In this document: piece after piece, positions 8,864 to 21,551 of the stretch
How positions within the stretch are numbered: position 1 is the stretch's first letter
Layout of the letters: every line of letters starts with the position of its first letter
Source of the DNA: Tuberibacillus sp. Marseille-P3662
GTDB lineage: Bacteria > Bacillota > Bacilli > Bacillales > Sporolactobacillaceae
Direction of reading: 5' to 3'
DNA: 64,000 bases
Assembly (NCBI RefSeq): GCF_900178005.1
Contig: NZ_FXBS01000005.1
Span: 62,001-126,000 of the forward strand
The notes under the pieces: generated by a model
What the model was told of the DNA's origin: nothing
What the model saw: only the letters and a program-made list of their open reading frames with translations
The model's database searches: none
Program-made: the position numbers and the translations under genes

Positions 8864-10234
8864 CTAGAATAATCCTGTAACAAAATCAACAGCACTGGAA
8901 AATAGACCAGAAAAGAAATGACCCACTGATCGGAAAGTCAACACAAACCAATTGGCTTTATCGACATCGTCAGCTACAACGACAGGAGCCTTTAATTGAT
9001 CTTTATAAAGATAACCACTTTGCTTTTGGTCCCCTGTGTATTTCAGTGTGACATAACCCACTTTGTCACCTTTTTTAACAGGAGCTGTTAATTCACCGTC
9101 ATCATTTAACTTGGATTGATCCAAATGTAGAACAGGTTTAAAGTTGTCCGCTTGTCCACTGGAAACAACAGTCTTAATATCACCTTTCACTTCAATACCA
9201 ACATGATCTTCTTTGCCTTTTAACACAGGTATATTTTTATGATCCTTGAATTGGTAGCCGTCTTTAACAATCGTTGTTTGCTCAAATTGATTAAAACCAT
9301 AATCATACAATTTTTTTGTTTCAAGAAAACGAGCCGATTTGGAATCAGTCCCCATAACAACAGAGATCAAACGACGTCCATTTTGTTCAACGGTTCCTGT
9401 GAAACAATATTTCGCAAGATTGGTATATCCCGTTTTCAACCCGTCGACACCTTTATACTCATAAGCCGACATATTTTGTGTTTGTGAACTGAATCCTGGC
9501 AACATCCAGTTAACATTCACCATTTTAAACGGTTGGCCTTCAATACCCGCCTTGAAATTTTTCACAGCAGTACTGGAAATTTCCTGGGCCTTGCCACCTA
9601 CATAGTATTCATTGATAAAATGATAAGCTAATTTGGCAAGCGCGCGAGCTGAAAGCGAATTGCCGTCATCTTTGTTACCTGTGTGATAGTTTCCTAAAAG
9701 ATCACTATTGTTCAGACCCGTGCTATTCACAAATTCAGCCTTTTCCATACCTAATTTGTCAGCGGTGTTATTCATAATTTTCACAAATTCTTTTTCACTA
9801 CCCGCAATTTTTGCTGCTAAAGCGATGGTAGCACCGTTAGCAGAGCTGATAGCCATGCCCTCATACAATTCACGAACCGTATATTGATAGTCAGGTCTAA
9901 GGGGGACTTTAGAATAGTCTGGTTGGTTACTAATTTGATTCGCATAATCCCCAACTGTCACTTTGGAATCCCACTTTAATTTCCCTTCAGCAATATATTT
10001 GTTCACGAGGTATTCCGTCATAATCTTTGACATACTGGCGGGTGGTAATTTGGTATCAACATTTTTAGAATATAAAATTTTCCCCGTCTCAGCATCTATT
10101 AATATAGCCGATTTGGCGTTAATATCAGGCCCTGCTGCCTTGGCTTGGTGCTCTGATAATGGCGATACCAATAATGTTAACGTCATTATGATCATGATAC
10201 CAATAATGTTAGTTCTCTTTAAGTATTTGAACAT
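8864..10234 (-). CDS. dacA: D-alanyl-D-alanine carboxypeptidase (PBP5-like)
   Basis: Low-molecular-weight penicillin-binding protein that removes the terminal D-Ala from peptidoglycan stem peptides outside the membrane. 456 residues. It has a signal peptide (hydrophobic 9-24, AKA cleavage near 31-33), the SMSK active-site tetrad with Ser67 and Lys70, SAN at 131-133, and KTG in GLKTGYTN. The C-terminal beta-rich domain ends in an amphipathic helix (NWFVLTFRSVGHFF) of the kind that anchors PBP5 at the membrane. ATG follows GGAGGTGG. Position between guaB and pdxS is the same as B. subtilis dacA. Confidence 0.97.
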   Translation of the reverse strand: MFKYLKRTNIIGIMIIMTLTLLVSPLSEHQAKAAGPDINAKSAILIDAETGKILYSKNVDTKLPPASMSKIMTEYLVNKYIAEGKLKWDSKVTVGDYANQISNQPDYSKVPLRPDYQYTVRELYEGMAISSANGATIALAAKIAGSEKEFVKIMNNTADKLGMEKAEFVNSTGLNNSDLLGNYHTGNKDDGNSLSARALAKLAYHFINEYYVGGKAQEISSTAVKNFKAGIEGQPFKMVNVNWMLPGFSSQTQNMSAYEYKGVDGLKTGYTNLAKYCFTGTVEQNGRRLISVVMGTDSKSARFLETKKLYDYGFNQFEQTTIVKDGYQFKDHKNIPVLKGKEDHVGIEVKGDIKTVVSSGQADNFKPVLHLDQSKLNDDGELTAPVKKGDKVGYVTLKYTGDQKQSGYLYKDQLKAPVVVADDVDKANWFVLTFRSVGHFFSGLFSSAVDFVTGLF

Positions 10235-10285
10235 TTGATTTTGTCCACCTCCACATACCCAAAAGTCATTTTATCATAGAATTAG

Positions 10286-10315
10286 GCAAAAAAGTAGACA
10301 GGGTCGAACCCTGTC
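10286..10315 (-). terminator. terminator after guaB
   Basis: Seven-bp GC-rich stem GACAGGG/CCCTGTC with a five-base loop; the minus-strand tail is TACTTTTTTG, 31 bp past the guaB stop. Confidence 0.75.
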
Positions 10316-10345
10316 AAAAAATAATCATATTGTACTGGTTTTCAA

Positions 10346-11842
<1,497 letters not shown>

Positions 11843-11850
11843 TTATAGAT

Positions 11851-11879
11851 AGCTTAACAAGCCGGTGCAGGGGTGTCAA
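11851..11879 (-). promoter_or_regulatory. guaB promoter
   Basis: Minus strand TTGACA, 17-bp spacer, TAAGCT. The -35 hexamer is perfect; the -10 is moderate. The -35 occupies the same six bases as the candidate -35 of the divergent yaaC promoter. Confidence 0.6.
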
Positions 11880-11903
11880 TATAGGGACCAATAATTCTAT
11901 AAT
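11874..11903 (+). promoter_or_regulatory. yaaC promoter (divergent)
   Basis: TGTCAA, 18-bp spacer, perfect TATAAT at 11898-11903, 24 bp before the yaaC start codon. The -35 is weak on its own. Confidence 0.5.
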
Positions 11904-11927
11904 TCAAATAATGGAGGACATCAAAAG

Positions 11928-12893
11928 ATGAGCGAGCAACATTTATGGAAAGCTCTGATACCTTACCAGTCAAGCCATTTTACTCAATCATTTCTATGTG
12001 AATTATATTCAAAACTAGGTATTGAAAACGCTCAGCGTAAGAGTTATCAAAACAGCAATGCAATGAGCTATTATCTACAACATGGTCAAAACTACCTTAA
12101 GAATGCCGATCATTCATCAATAGAGATTCGACCAGTCCTGCTTTTTTATGGGCTTGTTCAATTAATTAAGGGTCTATTACTGACGGTTGATCCTGATTAT
12201 CCAAGTCATACTGATGTTTTAGCCCATGGTGTAACAACTAGAAAAAGAAAAAAAGCGAACTATGACTTTCTGGATGATACCGTCAAAATACAAACGAAAG
12301 GATTGTATACTCATGGAATGAGTCAATTGTTTCATCTTAATGCCGTTCCCGCTGAGAAGTGGTCTATGAGTATGCTATTAAGAAGTATTCCCGATATTCA
12401 AGAATTATTTCTTCGCATAAATCGTCAAAAACCGCTTATTCGCGTTCATATCAAAGGGCAAACGATGACTGTTAATGAACGCATCCTAGACTCTCTCCAC
12501 ATGACCCCTGACCGATTTTGTAACTATCTGACCCGGCAATCAGGGGTGAGTTTTCAATTAGAAAACTCAACAATAGGTGACCTAACTTTGGTGACCTCCA
12601 ATGATATTATGCCATCCCTAATGCACTATCCATTTTTTAAGAACATGCAAGACGAGCCATTTCTTCCTTTACATAAGGATTTATACCATGAATTACCAGA
12701 AATTTTTATCCACTATTTAACTCTATATAATCTAAGTATGATATGCCGTTATGAAACTGAATGGTGGTATGACTTGCATTCTCAAAGCGCATCTAACGAC
12801 AAACCCTTCATCTTACAATTTCTTGATATTAGCTCTCAAAAAATCCCTAAACTAGTTGGCGAATACTTGTTTAGATGTGAATCAATGATCTAA
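11928..12893 (+). CDS. yaaC: YaaC-like protein of unknown function
   Basis: A 321-residue soluble protein matching the YaaC family by position (next to guaB, divergent) and by features such as LWKALIPYQSS at the start, SYYLQHGQNYLKNAD and the RPVLLFYGLVQLIKG segment near residue 70. No signal peptide or membrane segment and no recognisable catalytic motif. RBS GGAGG precedes the ATG. Its 3' end overlaps the opposite-strand HD-GYP gene by 12 bp, so the two genes converge without a terminator between them. The function of the family is not known to me. Confidence 0.85.
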   Translation: MSEQHLWKALIPYQSSHFTQSFLCELYSKLGIENAQRKSYQNSNAMSYYLQHGQNYLKNADHSSIEIRPVLLFYGLVQLIKGLLLTVDPDYPSHTDVLAHGVTTRKRKKANYDFLDDTVKIQTKGLYTHGMSQLFHLNAVPAEKWSMSMLLRSIPDIQELFLRINRQKPLIRVHIKGQTMTVNERILDSLHMTPDRFCNYLTRQSGVSFQLENSTIGDLTLVTSNDIMPSLMHYPFFKNMQDEPFLPLHKDLYHELPEIFIHYLTLYNLSMICRYETEWWYDLHSQSASNDKPFILQFLDISSQKIPKLVGEYLFRCESMI

Positions 12894-13961
12894 AATTTTC
12901 TCAATATGAAGCGAACGATCATCCGACAATGATAAAATTTGACCATCTGTTAATTGAACCATAGGCCGCGTCGGTGACTGTGCTTGAATAAAGACAACAG
13001 TGCCTTCCCTCTGATTTGATAAATAAACCTTTGTCCCTTTGAAACTATTAACGACTTCATTTACAAAAATATCGAGAATGCGTTGTTCAAACTGACCGAA
13101 GTGATCCATTCTCATGAGTTCTAAGACCTGAAAAGGGGACTTACCTTTTTTATAGATACGTTCTGAGACCATTGCGTGAAAAACATCGGCAACGGCAATA
13201 ATTTTTGCGTGGGCATGAATTTTTTGGCTCTTAAACTGATGCGGATATCCAGTTCCATCTTCACGTTCATGATGCTGTAAAATTGCTAATGCCATTTCAT
13301 CACTAATGGTAGGTAAACTCTTTACCAAACGATAACTTAGAATGGGGTGCATTTTTAACCGGTCACGTTCTTGAGGCGTGAGTGAACGATGTTTCCTAAA
13401 AATGTGTGGGGGCATTTTCGCCATACCGCTATCTGCTAGAAGACCAGCAACAGCTATGGAATGAATTTGGTCACAGCTATAGCCTAATTTATCAGCAATA
13501 AATCCAGAAAGGAGTCCCACTGTAACACAATGATGATAGATATAATCTTCTTTGCTAGCATATTGATTGAGTAATAATAGCGTTTTTTTGTTGTTCAGAA
13601 AGTCTTGTAAAATGGGAATGATGAGTTGCCTAATTTCCAATATATTAATGGGCCAACCGCTCTCCCAGTATGTAAATTGTTGTTTAAACTGTTCAACAGC
13701 ATATATATATTGATCACGTAATGACCCGTCTCCCATGGTCGATGGTGGTTTTCCAACAGACTGTTGTGATTGAGGTTGAAAGGATTGCCCATCTTTCAAT
13801 TTATCTTTAACGTGAACATCTTGGACCAAGAAAGCCTCTAATACATGTAAGTGCTCTTGTTCCAATACTGTATTAGCCTTTATGATTGGATACCTTGACT
13901 TCCCGATTATATCGCGTTGTAAAATACAGCCTTCAATAAGATGCTCTCGTTTAACTTTCAT
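12882..13961 (-). CDS. HD-GYP domain protein with altered HD motif
   Basis: 359 residues. The C-terminal half is an HD-GYP domain, the class of c-di-GMP phosphodiesterases: an early HHCVTVG stretch, LKMHPILSY, LQHHEREDGTGYP with both the HHE and GYP elements, then ADVFHAM. The usual HD pair is replaced by Ala-Asp in GLLADSGM, so one metal ligand is missing and catalysis is doubtful. The N-terminal 120 residues are a separate, poorly conserved segment. It sits between gyrA and yaaC, and overlaps yaaC tail to tail. It may be a c-di-GMP sensor or an enzyme with altered metal site; which is not known. Confidence 0.85.
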   Translation of the reverse strand: MKVKREHLIEGCILQRDIIGKSRYPIIKANTVLEQEHLHVLEAFLVQDVHVKDKLKDGQSFQPQSQQSVGKPPSTMGDGSLRDQYIYAVEQFKQQFTYWESGWPINILEIRQLIIPILQDFLNNKKTLLLLNQYASKEDYIYHHCVTVGLLSGFIADKLGYSCDQIHSIAVAGLLADSGMAKMPPHIFRKHRSLTPQERDRLKMHPILSYRLVKSLPTISDEMALAILQHHEREDGTGYPHQFKSQKIHAHAKIIAVADVFHAMVSERIYKKGKSPFQVLELMRMDHFGQFEQRILDIFVNEVVNSFKGTKVYLSNQREGTVVFIQAQSPTRPMVQLTDGQILSLSDDRSLHIEKILDH

Positions 13962-14000
13962 TGACTTTGTTCCCCCTTAAACAGAGATTCAAACTTTAAG

Positions 14001-14035
14001 AAAAAATAGGAATCAAGTGGTGATCTTGATTCCTA
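14001..14035 (-). terminator. terminator after gyrA
   Basis: Perfect 12-bp stem ATAGGAATCAAG with its complement and a six-base loop, followed on the minus strand by a T run; it lies 24 bp past the gyrA stop. Confidence 0.85.
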
Positions 14036-14058
14036 TTTTGATAGGCCGTGTCTGTTGC

Positions 14059-16527
14059 TTATTCTTCATATCCTTCAGTATCAATCAGTTCCGGCGCCTC
14101 TCCATCATCTTTGATTCGAGTTATAGTGGCGACATGATCTTCATCACCCATTTTGATGAGCTTAACCCCGACGGTATTCCGACCCATTCTAGAAATTCCG
14201 GAAACAGCCGTACGGATAATGATGCCGCTGGTCGTAATAATCATGAGGTCGTCATCTTCACTGACTGTTTTTAATGCAATCATGTCACCATTTTTCTCGG
14301 TGATATTGCATGTTTTAATTCCTTTTCCACCTCTTGTTTGCAGACGGTAATCGTTAATATCTGTCCGTTTACCGAATCCTTTATTCGTAACAATTAAGAT
14401 CTCCTGATTGTCTTCAATCGTTCCCATTCCGACAACATCATCATCATCATCCAAGGTGATCGCTTTGACACCAGTAGCCGAACGACCCATGGATCTGACA
14501 TCCGATTCAACAAAGCGGATAGCTAAGCCTTTCTTCGTACCGACAATCACTTCTTTTTGTCCATCTGTCAGACTGACATCAATTAATTCGTCATCTTCAC
14601 GAAGACTGATGGCAATCAGCCCGCCTTTTCTTATATTACTAAAAGCTGAAAGGCGTGAACGTTTAGTAATTCCATGCTTTGTCATGAAAATAAGGTGATT
14701 ATCATCCGTGAATGCTTCAACAGGGAAGACAGCTGTAATATGCTCATCTTTCTCAATTTGAACTAAATTAATAATTGGAATGCCTTTAGCAGTTCGCCCA
14801 AGTTCCGGGATCTCATAGCCTTTTAACTTGTAAACCTTCCCTTTATTCGTAAAGAAAAGAACATAATGGTGCGTATTCGTGGTAAATAGTTGCTCCACGA
14901 AATCATTCTCATTGGTCCCCATTCCCTGAATGCCGCGTCCACCACGGTTTTGACTCTTATACGTATCAAGCGGCATTCGCTTAACGTAACCATTGTGTGT
15001 TAAAGTCATAACAATATTTTCACGGGGAATGAGATCTTCGTCTTCAATCAAATCGGAACCAACGGTAATCTCCGTCCGGCGTTCGTCATTGTATTTCTCT
15101 TTGATCTCTGTTAACTCATCTCTAATAATTTCGAGGACTTTTTCCTCATCAGCCAAAATCGCTTTTAGTTCAGCAATGAGTTCAATAAGTTCTTGATACT
15201 CTTGTTCAATTTTGTCACGCTCTAAGCCCGTCAACCGTTGCAACCGCATATCTAAAATAGCCTGGGCCTGTTCATGACTTAAATCATAGTTGGTCATGAG
15301 ACCATCTCTGGCAATATCTGTTGTTTTTGAATTTCGAATTAATTGTATGATAGCGTCAATATGATCCAGAGCAATACGCAGACCTTCTAAAATATGGGCA
15401 CGGGCCTCGGCTTTATTAAGGTCATATTGGGTTCGACGGATGATAACATTTTTCTGATGCTCTAAATAATTTTCCAGACATTCTTTTAAATTAAGTACTT
15501 TTGGCTGCCCGTTGACAAGAGCAAGGAGGTTAATACCATAGCTTGTCTGCAAAGCAGTATGCTTGTACAAATTGTTTAAAAGTACATTGGCATTCGTATC
15601 ACGACGAACTTCTATGACTACACGTAAGCCGTCACGATCAGATTCATCACGTAAGTCGGAGATCCCTTCAATCTTTTTATCACGGACAAGCTCAGCGATT
15701 TTCTCTACCAATTTGGCTTTATTCACCTGATATGGAAGCTCTGTAACAACGATGGTTTCTTTGCCATTCTTTTCTTCTTGAATGTCAACTTTTGCTCGTA
15801 AATAAATAGAGCCTCTGCCCGTGTAGTAAGCTTTTCTTATCCCCTCACGACCTAGAATGAGACCAGCTGTAGGGAAGTCCGGTCCGGGAATATACTCCAT
15901 TAAATCCGATATTTCCATATCAGGGTTTTTACTTAGAGCTAAGATACTATCAATAACTTCCCCTAATTGGTGGGGAGGAATATTCGTTGCCATTCCGACG
16001 GCAATTCCGGATGCCCCATTGACCAGAAGATTAGGGAATTTGGCTGGAAGAACCAATGGCTCTCTCTCGTTACCATCATAATTATCTTGAAAATCGATGG
16101 TATCTTTCTTAATATCACGAACCATTTCCATGGATATCTTTGACATTTTAGCTTCGGTATAACGCATCGCTGCAGCAGCATCACCGTCAATCGAACCAAA
16201 ATTACCATGACCGTTCACTAATTCATAACGGTAACTAAAATCTTGGGCCATACGTACCATTGTGTCATACACAGCCACATCTCCATGAGGATGATACTTA
16301 CCGATTACTTCACCGACAATTCTGGCTGATTTCTTGTAGGATTTATCAGCGGTGATGCCAAGTTCATTCATCGCGTACAAGATTCGGCGATGAACCGGCT
16401 TCAGACCATCCCGAACATCTGGCAAAGCGCGGCTGACAATTACACTCATAGCATAGTCTAGATATGACGTTCGCATCTCCTGACTGATATTTACCGGTTT
16501 AATCCGGGATTGTTCACTTTCCGACAT
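14059..16527 (-). CDS. gyrA: DNA gyrase subunit A
   Basis: Breakage-reunion subunit of DNA gyrase, which adds negative supercoils using ATP together with GyrB. 822 residues, typical. The N terminus has [27 protein letters not shown]; the active-site Tyr is in [10 protein letters not shown], and the C-terminal beta-pinwheel has the GyrA-box [10 protein letters not shown]. The quinolone-determining segment reads [15 protein letters not shown]: the position that is Ser in E. coli (Ser83) and B. subtilis is Val here, encoded by GTG (complement of 16276-16278), while the second hot spot is Asp. It follows gyrB after 35 bp and ends with a strong terminator. Confidence 0.99.
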   Translation of the reverse strand: MSESEQSRIKPVNISQEMRTSYLDYAMSVIVSRALPDVRDGLKPVHRRILYAMNELGITADKSYKKSARIVGEVIGKYHPHGDVAVYDTMVRMAQDFSYRYELVNGHGNFGSIDGDAAAAMRYTEAKMSKISMEMVRDIKKDTIDFQDNYDGNEREPLVLPAKFPNLLVNGASGIAVGMATNIPPHQLGEVIDSILALSKNPDMEISDLMEYIPGPDFPTAGLILGREGIRKAYYTGRGSIYLRAKVDIQEEKNGKETIVVTELPYQVNKAKLVEKIAELVRDKKIEGISDLRDESDRDGLRVVIEVRRDTNANVLLNNLYKHTALQTSYGINLLALVNGQPKVLNLKECLENYLEHQKNVIIRRTQYDLNKAEARAHILEGLRIALDHIDAIIQLIRNSKTTDIARDGLMTNYDLSHEQAQAILDMRLQRLTGLERDKIEQEYQELIELIAELKAILADEEKVLEIIRDELTEIKEKYNDERRTEITVGSDLIEDEDLIPRENIVMTLTHNGYVKRMPLDTYKSQNRGGRGIQGMGTNENDFVEQLFTTNTHHYVLFFTNKGKVYKLKGYEIPELGRTAKGIPIINLVQIEKDEHITAVFPVEAFTDDNHLIFMTKHGITKRSRLSAFSNIRKGGLIAISLREDDELIDVSLTDGQKEVIVGTKKGLAIRFVESDVRSMGRSATGVKAITLDDDDDVVGMGTIEDNQEILIVTNKGFGKRTDINDYRLQTRGGKGIKTCNITEKNGDMIALKTVSEDDDLMIITTSGIIIRTAVSGISRMGRNTVGVKLIKMGDEDHVATITRIKDDGEAPELIDTEGYEE

Positions 16528-16562
16528 AAACGTCTCCTCCTATTGTACCGCGGACACTTAAC

Positions 16563-18494
<1,932 letters not shown>

Positions 18495-18515
18495 CTACAC
18501 TTTACCTGTCTTCTA

Positions 18516-18782
18516 TTATTTCGATTGTTCTGTAATGGATTGATCCGACCGGCGTCTTAATGTCGACGGTGAAAACGGAGAAAAATAGACATATTCATCA
18601 GTGATGATGACTGATTTAGGGGACGCCTCACCAACATCAACAACTCGTTTACTCAACTTATTATTTTCAATAAATAACTGGTTCTCTTGTTCTTGGTTAA
18701 ATAAATCATAATCAAAGATAGCAATAACTTCTGCCGTACGAATAATTGTATCCTCACCTAAATGTATGAACATACCCGACAC
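18516..18782 (-). CDS. remB: extracellular matrix regulator RemB (YaaB)
   Basis: 88-residue protein of the DUF370/RemA-RemB family. It starts MFIHLGEDTIIRTAEVIAIFDYD, matching RemB, which in B. subtilis helps activate biofilm matrix genes. Length and location between recF and gyrB are both diagnostic. Only one base separates it from the recF stop, so the two are translated from one message. Function here is inferred from the family. Confidence 0.93.
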   Translation of the reverse strand: MSGMFIHLGEDTIIRTAEVIAIFDYDLFNQEQENQLFIENNKLSKRVVDVGEASPKSVIITDEYVYFSPFSPSTLRRRSDQSITEQSK

Positions 18783-18783
18783 C

Positions 18784-19905
18784 TCAACAATTGGCTAGGA
18801 TTTGGCCTTGTGATACTTGAAAGGACGCAGCTTTTTGTAGCATTTCATGATGAATGCCTTTGACATTTGTTGTTGTGATAAATGTTTGGACGCGTTCTTG
18901 AAATGTGTGAAGCAAGTGTGTCTGTCTATGATCATCGAGCTCACTTAACACATCATCCAATAATAACAACGGATATTCTCCAACTTCTTGCTTAATCAGT
19001 TCAATCTCCGCTAATTTTAGCGACAGGGCTGTTGTCCGTTGCTGTCCCTGGGAACCGAATGTTTGCACATCCTTATCATTGACATAAAATTTCATGTCAT
19101 CTCTATGAGGACCAATTAAAGTGGTACCTCTTTGAATTTCTTTTTCTTGCATGCGTTCGAAAGCCTTTTCATACTCTCTCCTTATCTTTGACAATTCCAT
19201 ATCTTCTGATACGTCTGCCACACTCGAATTGTAAGTCAAAGAGAGTTCTTCTAAACTCCGGCTAATACTATGGTGAATCGGGCCGGCCCAGTCCCTCAAT
19301 AATTCAATAAAGCGGTATCTCCTATAAACAATATCTGCCCCTAGGTCATTCAACTGTTCCGTAAGAATGTCCAACATAGGATCGCCGTTCTGATGTTTTC
19401 GGGACAACTCTTTCAAAAGTGCGTTTCTTTGTTGCAAAATTTTTTGATAGTGTGTTAACTGATGCATATATACGGGATGGATCTGCCCTAATTCCATGTT
19501 AATAAACCGCCGCCGGATATTTGGATTGCCTTTAACTAAATTCAGATCCTCGGGGGCGAACATGACGACGTTACATAAACCGATATATTCACTTAATTTC
19601 CGTTGTTCTATTTGGTGACGCTTGGCCTTCTTACCTTTTTTGGAAATAACTAATTCAAGAGGGACGTCACCACTTTGCCGTTCAACTCTACCTTCTATTT
19701 TAGCATATTCTTTGCCCCATTGGATAAGTTCTTTATCATGGGGCGTTCGATGCGAATTAGCCATGGCTAAAACATATATTGACTCGAGTAAATTAGTCTT
19801 TCCTTGGGCATTTTCACCTAAAAAGACATTGATCGTGTTGTCTAAATTGATGGATGTTTCACTGTAGTTCCTGAAGTTTTTAACTTTAATAGACTTTAAA
19901 AACAA
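18784..19905 (-). CDS. recF: DNA replication and repair protein RecF
   Basis: SMC/Rad50-like ATPase that helps load RecA at gapped DNA through RecO/RecR. 373 residues, Walker A GENAQGKT at 30-37, the ABC signature-like FGSQGQQRTTALSLKLAE, and Walker B LLLLDDVLSELD. The start is TTG at 19905, in line with the family's N terminus. A 7-bp hairpin (AAAAGGG/CCCTTTT) in the 16-bp gap after yaaA pairs the purine-rich RBS with the bases just before the TTG, which should hold translation low. Confidence 0.98.
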   Translation of the reverse strand: MFLKSIKVKNFRNYSETSINLDNTINVFLGENAQGKTNLLESIYVLAMANSHRTPHDKELIQWGKEYAKIEGRVERQSGDVPLELVISKKGKKAKRHQIEQRKLSEYIGLCNVVMFAPEDLNLVKGNPNIRRRFINMELGQIHPVYMHQLTHYQKILQQRNALLKELSRKHQNGDPMLDILTEQLNDLGADIVYRRYRFIELLRDWAGPIHHSISRSLEELSLTYNSSVADVSEDMELSKIRREYEKAFERMQEKEIQRGTTLIGPHRDDMKFYVNDKDVQTFGSQGQQRTTALSLKLAEIELIKQEVGEYPLLLLDDVLSELDDHRQTHLLHTFQERVQTFITTTNVKGIHHEMLQKAASFQVSQGQILANC

Positions 19906-19921
19906 AAGGGCTTACCCCCTT

Positions 19922-20140
19922 TTATCGAATGACAGTGTAAGTGCCATGATTTTCAACTGAGATTTGATCGCCTTCATACAACTTTTTGCCGCGCCGATCC
20001 TCAGGCTCGTTGTTAACAAAGACGTTAAACTCGGCCAAAAACCACTTAGACTGTCCGCCTGATGTAATAATATTTTCGAACTGTAATAATTGTCCAAGAG
20101 TGATGTAATCTTGATCTCCTTTAAGCTTAACACTCTCCAC
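19922..20140 (-). CDS. yaaA: S4-domain RNA-binding protein YaaA
   Basis: 72-residue YaaA/RlbA-type S4 domain protein found between dnaN and recF in Bacillota. The S4 fold is visible as TLGQLLQFENIITSGGQSKWFL, then NEPEDRRGKKLYEGDQI. GTG start at 20140 follows a G-rich RBS about ten bases upstream. S4 domains bind structured RNA; the role is likely in ribosome biogenesis but not settled. It is co-transcribed with dnaN, recF, remB and the gyrase genes. Confidence 0.95.
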   Translation of the reverse strand: MESVKLKGDQDYITLGQLLQFENIITSGGQSKWFLAEFNVFVNNEPEDRRGKKLYEGDQISVENHGTYTVIR

Positions 20141-20183
20141 CTTTTATGTCCCCCCTTAATCATCATTTTAATTTCATTGCTCG

Positions 20184-21371
20184 TTAATTAGTTCGAACGG
20201 GGAGGATTAACATGATAAGACCTTGATCTTCTGTAGGGCGAATAAGAAAAGGCCGCATAGCTCCTGTAAAACTAACACGAACATCTTGGGTATCCATACG
20301 ACTGAGGACGTCCATCATATATTTTGCGCTAAATGAAATTTTTAATGCTTCACCCTCGATAGATTTGGCTTCAATATTTTCGAAAACACGTCCTAGTTCT
20401 GCTGAATGCGATGACACTTCAATTTGATGATCCGATATTGTTTGGAATTTAATAACATTATTTCGTTCCTCTTTCGCTAAAAGTGAAGCACGATCTATAG
20501 CTTGGTATAAAGATTTAGTAGATACAATGATATCAGTTTTACTTTCATCCGGAATGAGGCGATTTGTATCAGGATAATTCCCGTCCAATAATCGAGAAAA
20601 GAATTCAATATTTTTCGCTTTGAACAGGACCTGATTATCAGTTATGACAATATTAACCCAGTCACCACGACTCTCATCAAGTATTTTAGATAGCTCATTC
20701 AAACTTTTTCCCGGAAGAACAACGTTATAATGTTGCTCATTAGTTTCTCCAGTTTCAACGGTTATTGATTTTGATGCTAAACGGTGGCTGTCAGTTGCGA
20801 CGCAATCTAGTTTGCCATTTTGGATAGTCCAGTTGACACCTGTTAACACCGGTCGTGTTTCTGAGGTGGACACAGAAAACACAGTTTGTCGGATAACATT
20901 TTTCAATAAATCAGTTCTTATGCTTATAGATTCATTTTCGTCAATGACTGGTAATCGTGGATATTCCTCAGCATCAAGACCATTTAAGTTAAATTCCGCA
21001 GAGCCTGCAGTGATTCGAGTCATTAAGCGCGAATCAACTTCTATATTAACAAATTCACTCGGTAGTTTTTTAACAATATCAGCAAAAACTTTAGCTTGAA
21101 GAACAATACTTCCTGGTTTATCAACAACGGCATTTTCATGATCTTCATCCTCAAGAGGAATATAAGATTTGATTGATATATCAGAATCGCTTCCTGTCAT
21201 AGAAATACCGTCATGGCCAGCTGTAATTTTAATACCTGTTAAGATCGGAATGGTCGTCCGGTTTGAGACAGCCTTCATAATATCATTGACACTATTAACT
21301 AATTGATCTTTCGCGATTGAAAATTTAACTTGAGCGTCGCCAAGCGTGCTTTGATTTTCTATATCTTGCAT
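20184..21371 (-). CDS. dnaN: DNA polymerase III sliding clamp (beta subunit)
   Basis: Ring-shaped processivity clamp for DNA polymerases. 395 residues in three clamp domains; VSNRTTIPILTGIKI near 40-55 and the ending GLIMLILPVRTN are typical. In B. subtilis the protein begins MKFTI; here a 15-residue extension (MQDIENQSTLGDAQV) precedes the matching KFSIAKD. The extension is supported by GGAGG at proper distance before the ATG at 21371, and no alternative start codon exists at the usual position. It follows the DnaA-box region of oriC. Confidence 0.98.
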   Translation of the reverse strand: MQDIENQSTLGDAQVKFSIAKDQLVNSVNDIMKAVSNRTTIPILTGIKITAGHDGISMTGSDSDISIKSYIPLEDEDHENAVVDKPGSIVLQAKVFADIVKKLPSEFVNIEVDSRLMTRITAGSAEFNLNGLDAEEYPRLPVIDENESISIRTDLLKNVIRQTVFSVSTSETRPVLTGVNWTIQNGKLDCVATDSHRLASKSITVETGETNEQHYNVVLPGKSLNELSKILDESRGDWVNIVITDNQVLFKAKNIEFFSRLLDGNYPDTNRLIPDESKTDIIVSTKSLYQAIDRASLLAKEERNNVIKFQTISDHQIEVSSHSAELGRVFENIEAKSIEGEALKISFSAKYMMDVLSRMDTQDVRVSFTGAMRPFLIRPTEDQGLIMLILPVRTN

Positions 21372-21382
21372 AATGGACCTCC

Positions 21383-21504
21383 TAATATATTTATTATTTA
21401 TCTTTAAAAAAACGTCATAGTAATAGTAGGGACGGTGGATATGTGTATAAGTTTATTCGATTAGGGAAATAACGCCTATCCACATGTGGATAGGCTGTGT
21501 ATAA
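21383..21504. other. oriC: oriC, dnaA-dnaN part (unwinding region)
   Basis: Read in the dnaA-to-dnaN direction there are DnaA boxes TTATACACA at 21496-21504 and 21442-21450 (both perfect), and a palindromic pair of one-mismatch boxes at 21476-21493 (CTATCCACATGTGGATAG). After the last box come a GC cluster, then TACTATTACTATGACG, a DnaA-trio array (21415-21429), then an AT-only stretch at 21383-21411 as the likely DNA unwinding element. This order is the basal unwinding system known from B. subtilis. Confidence 0.9.
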
Positions 21505-21551
21505 TTCGTGTGACAAAAAGTGTGATTATCAACAAGGTTGTGATCAGTTGG

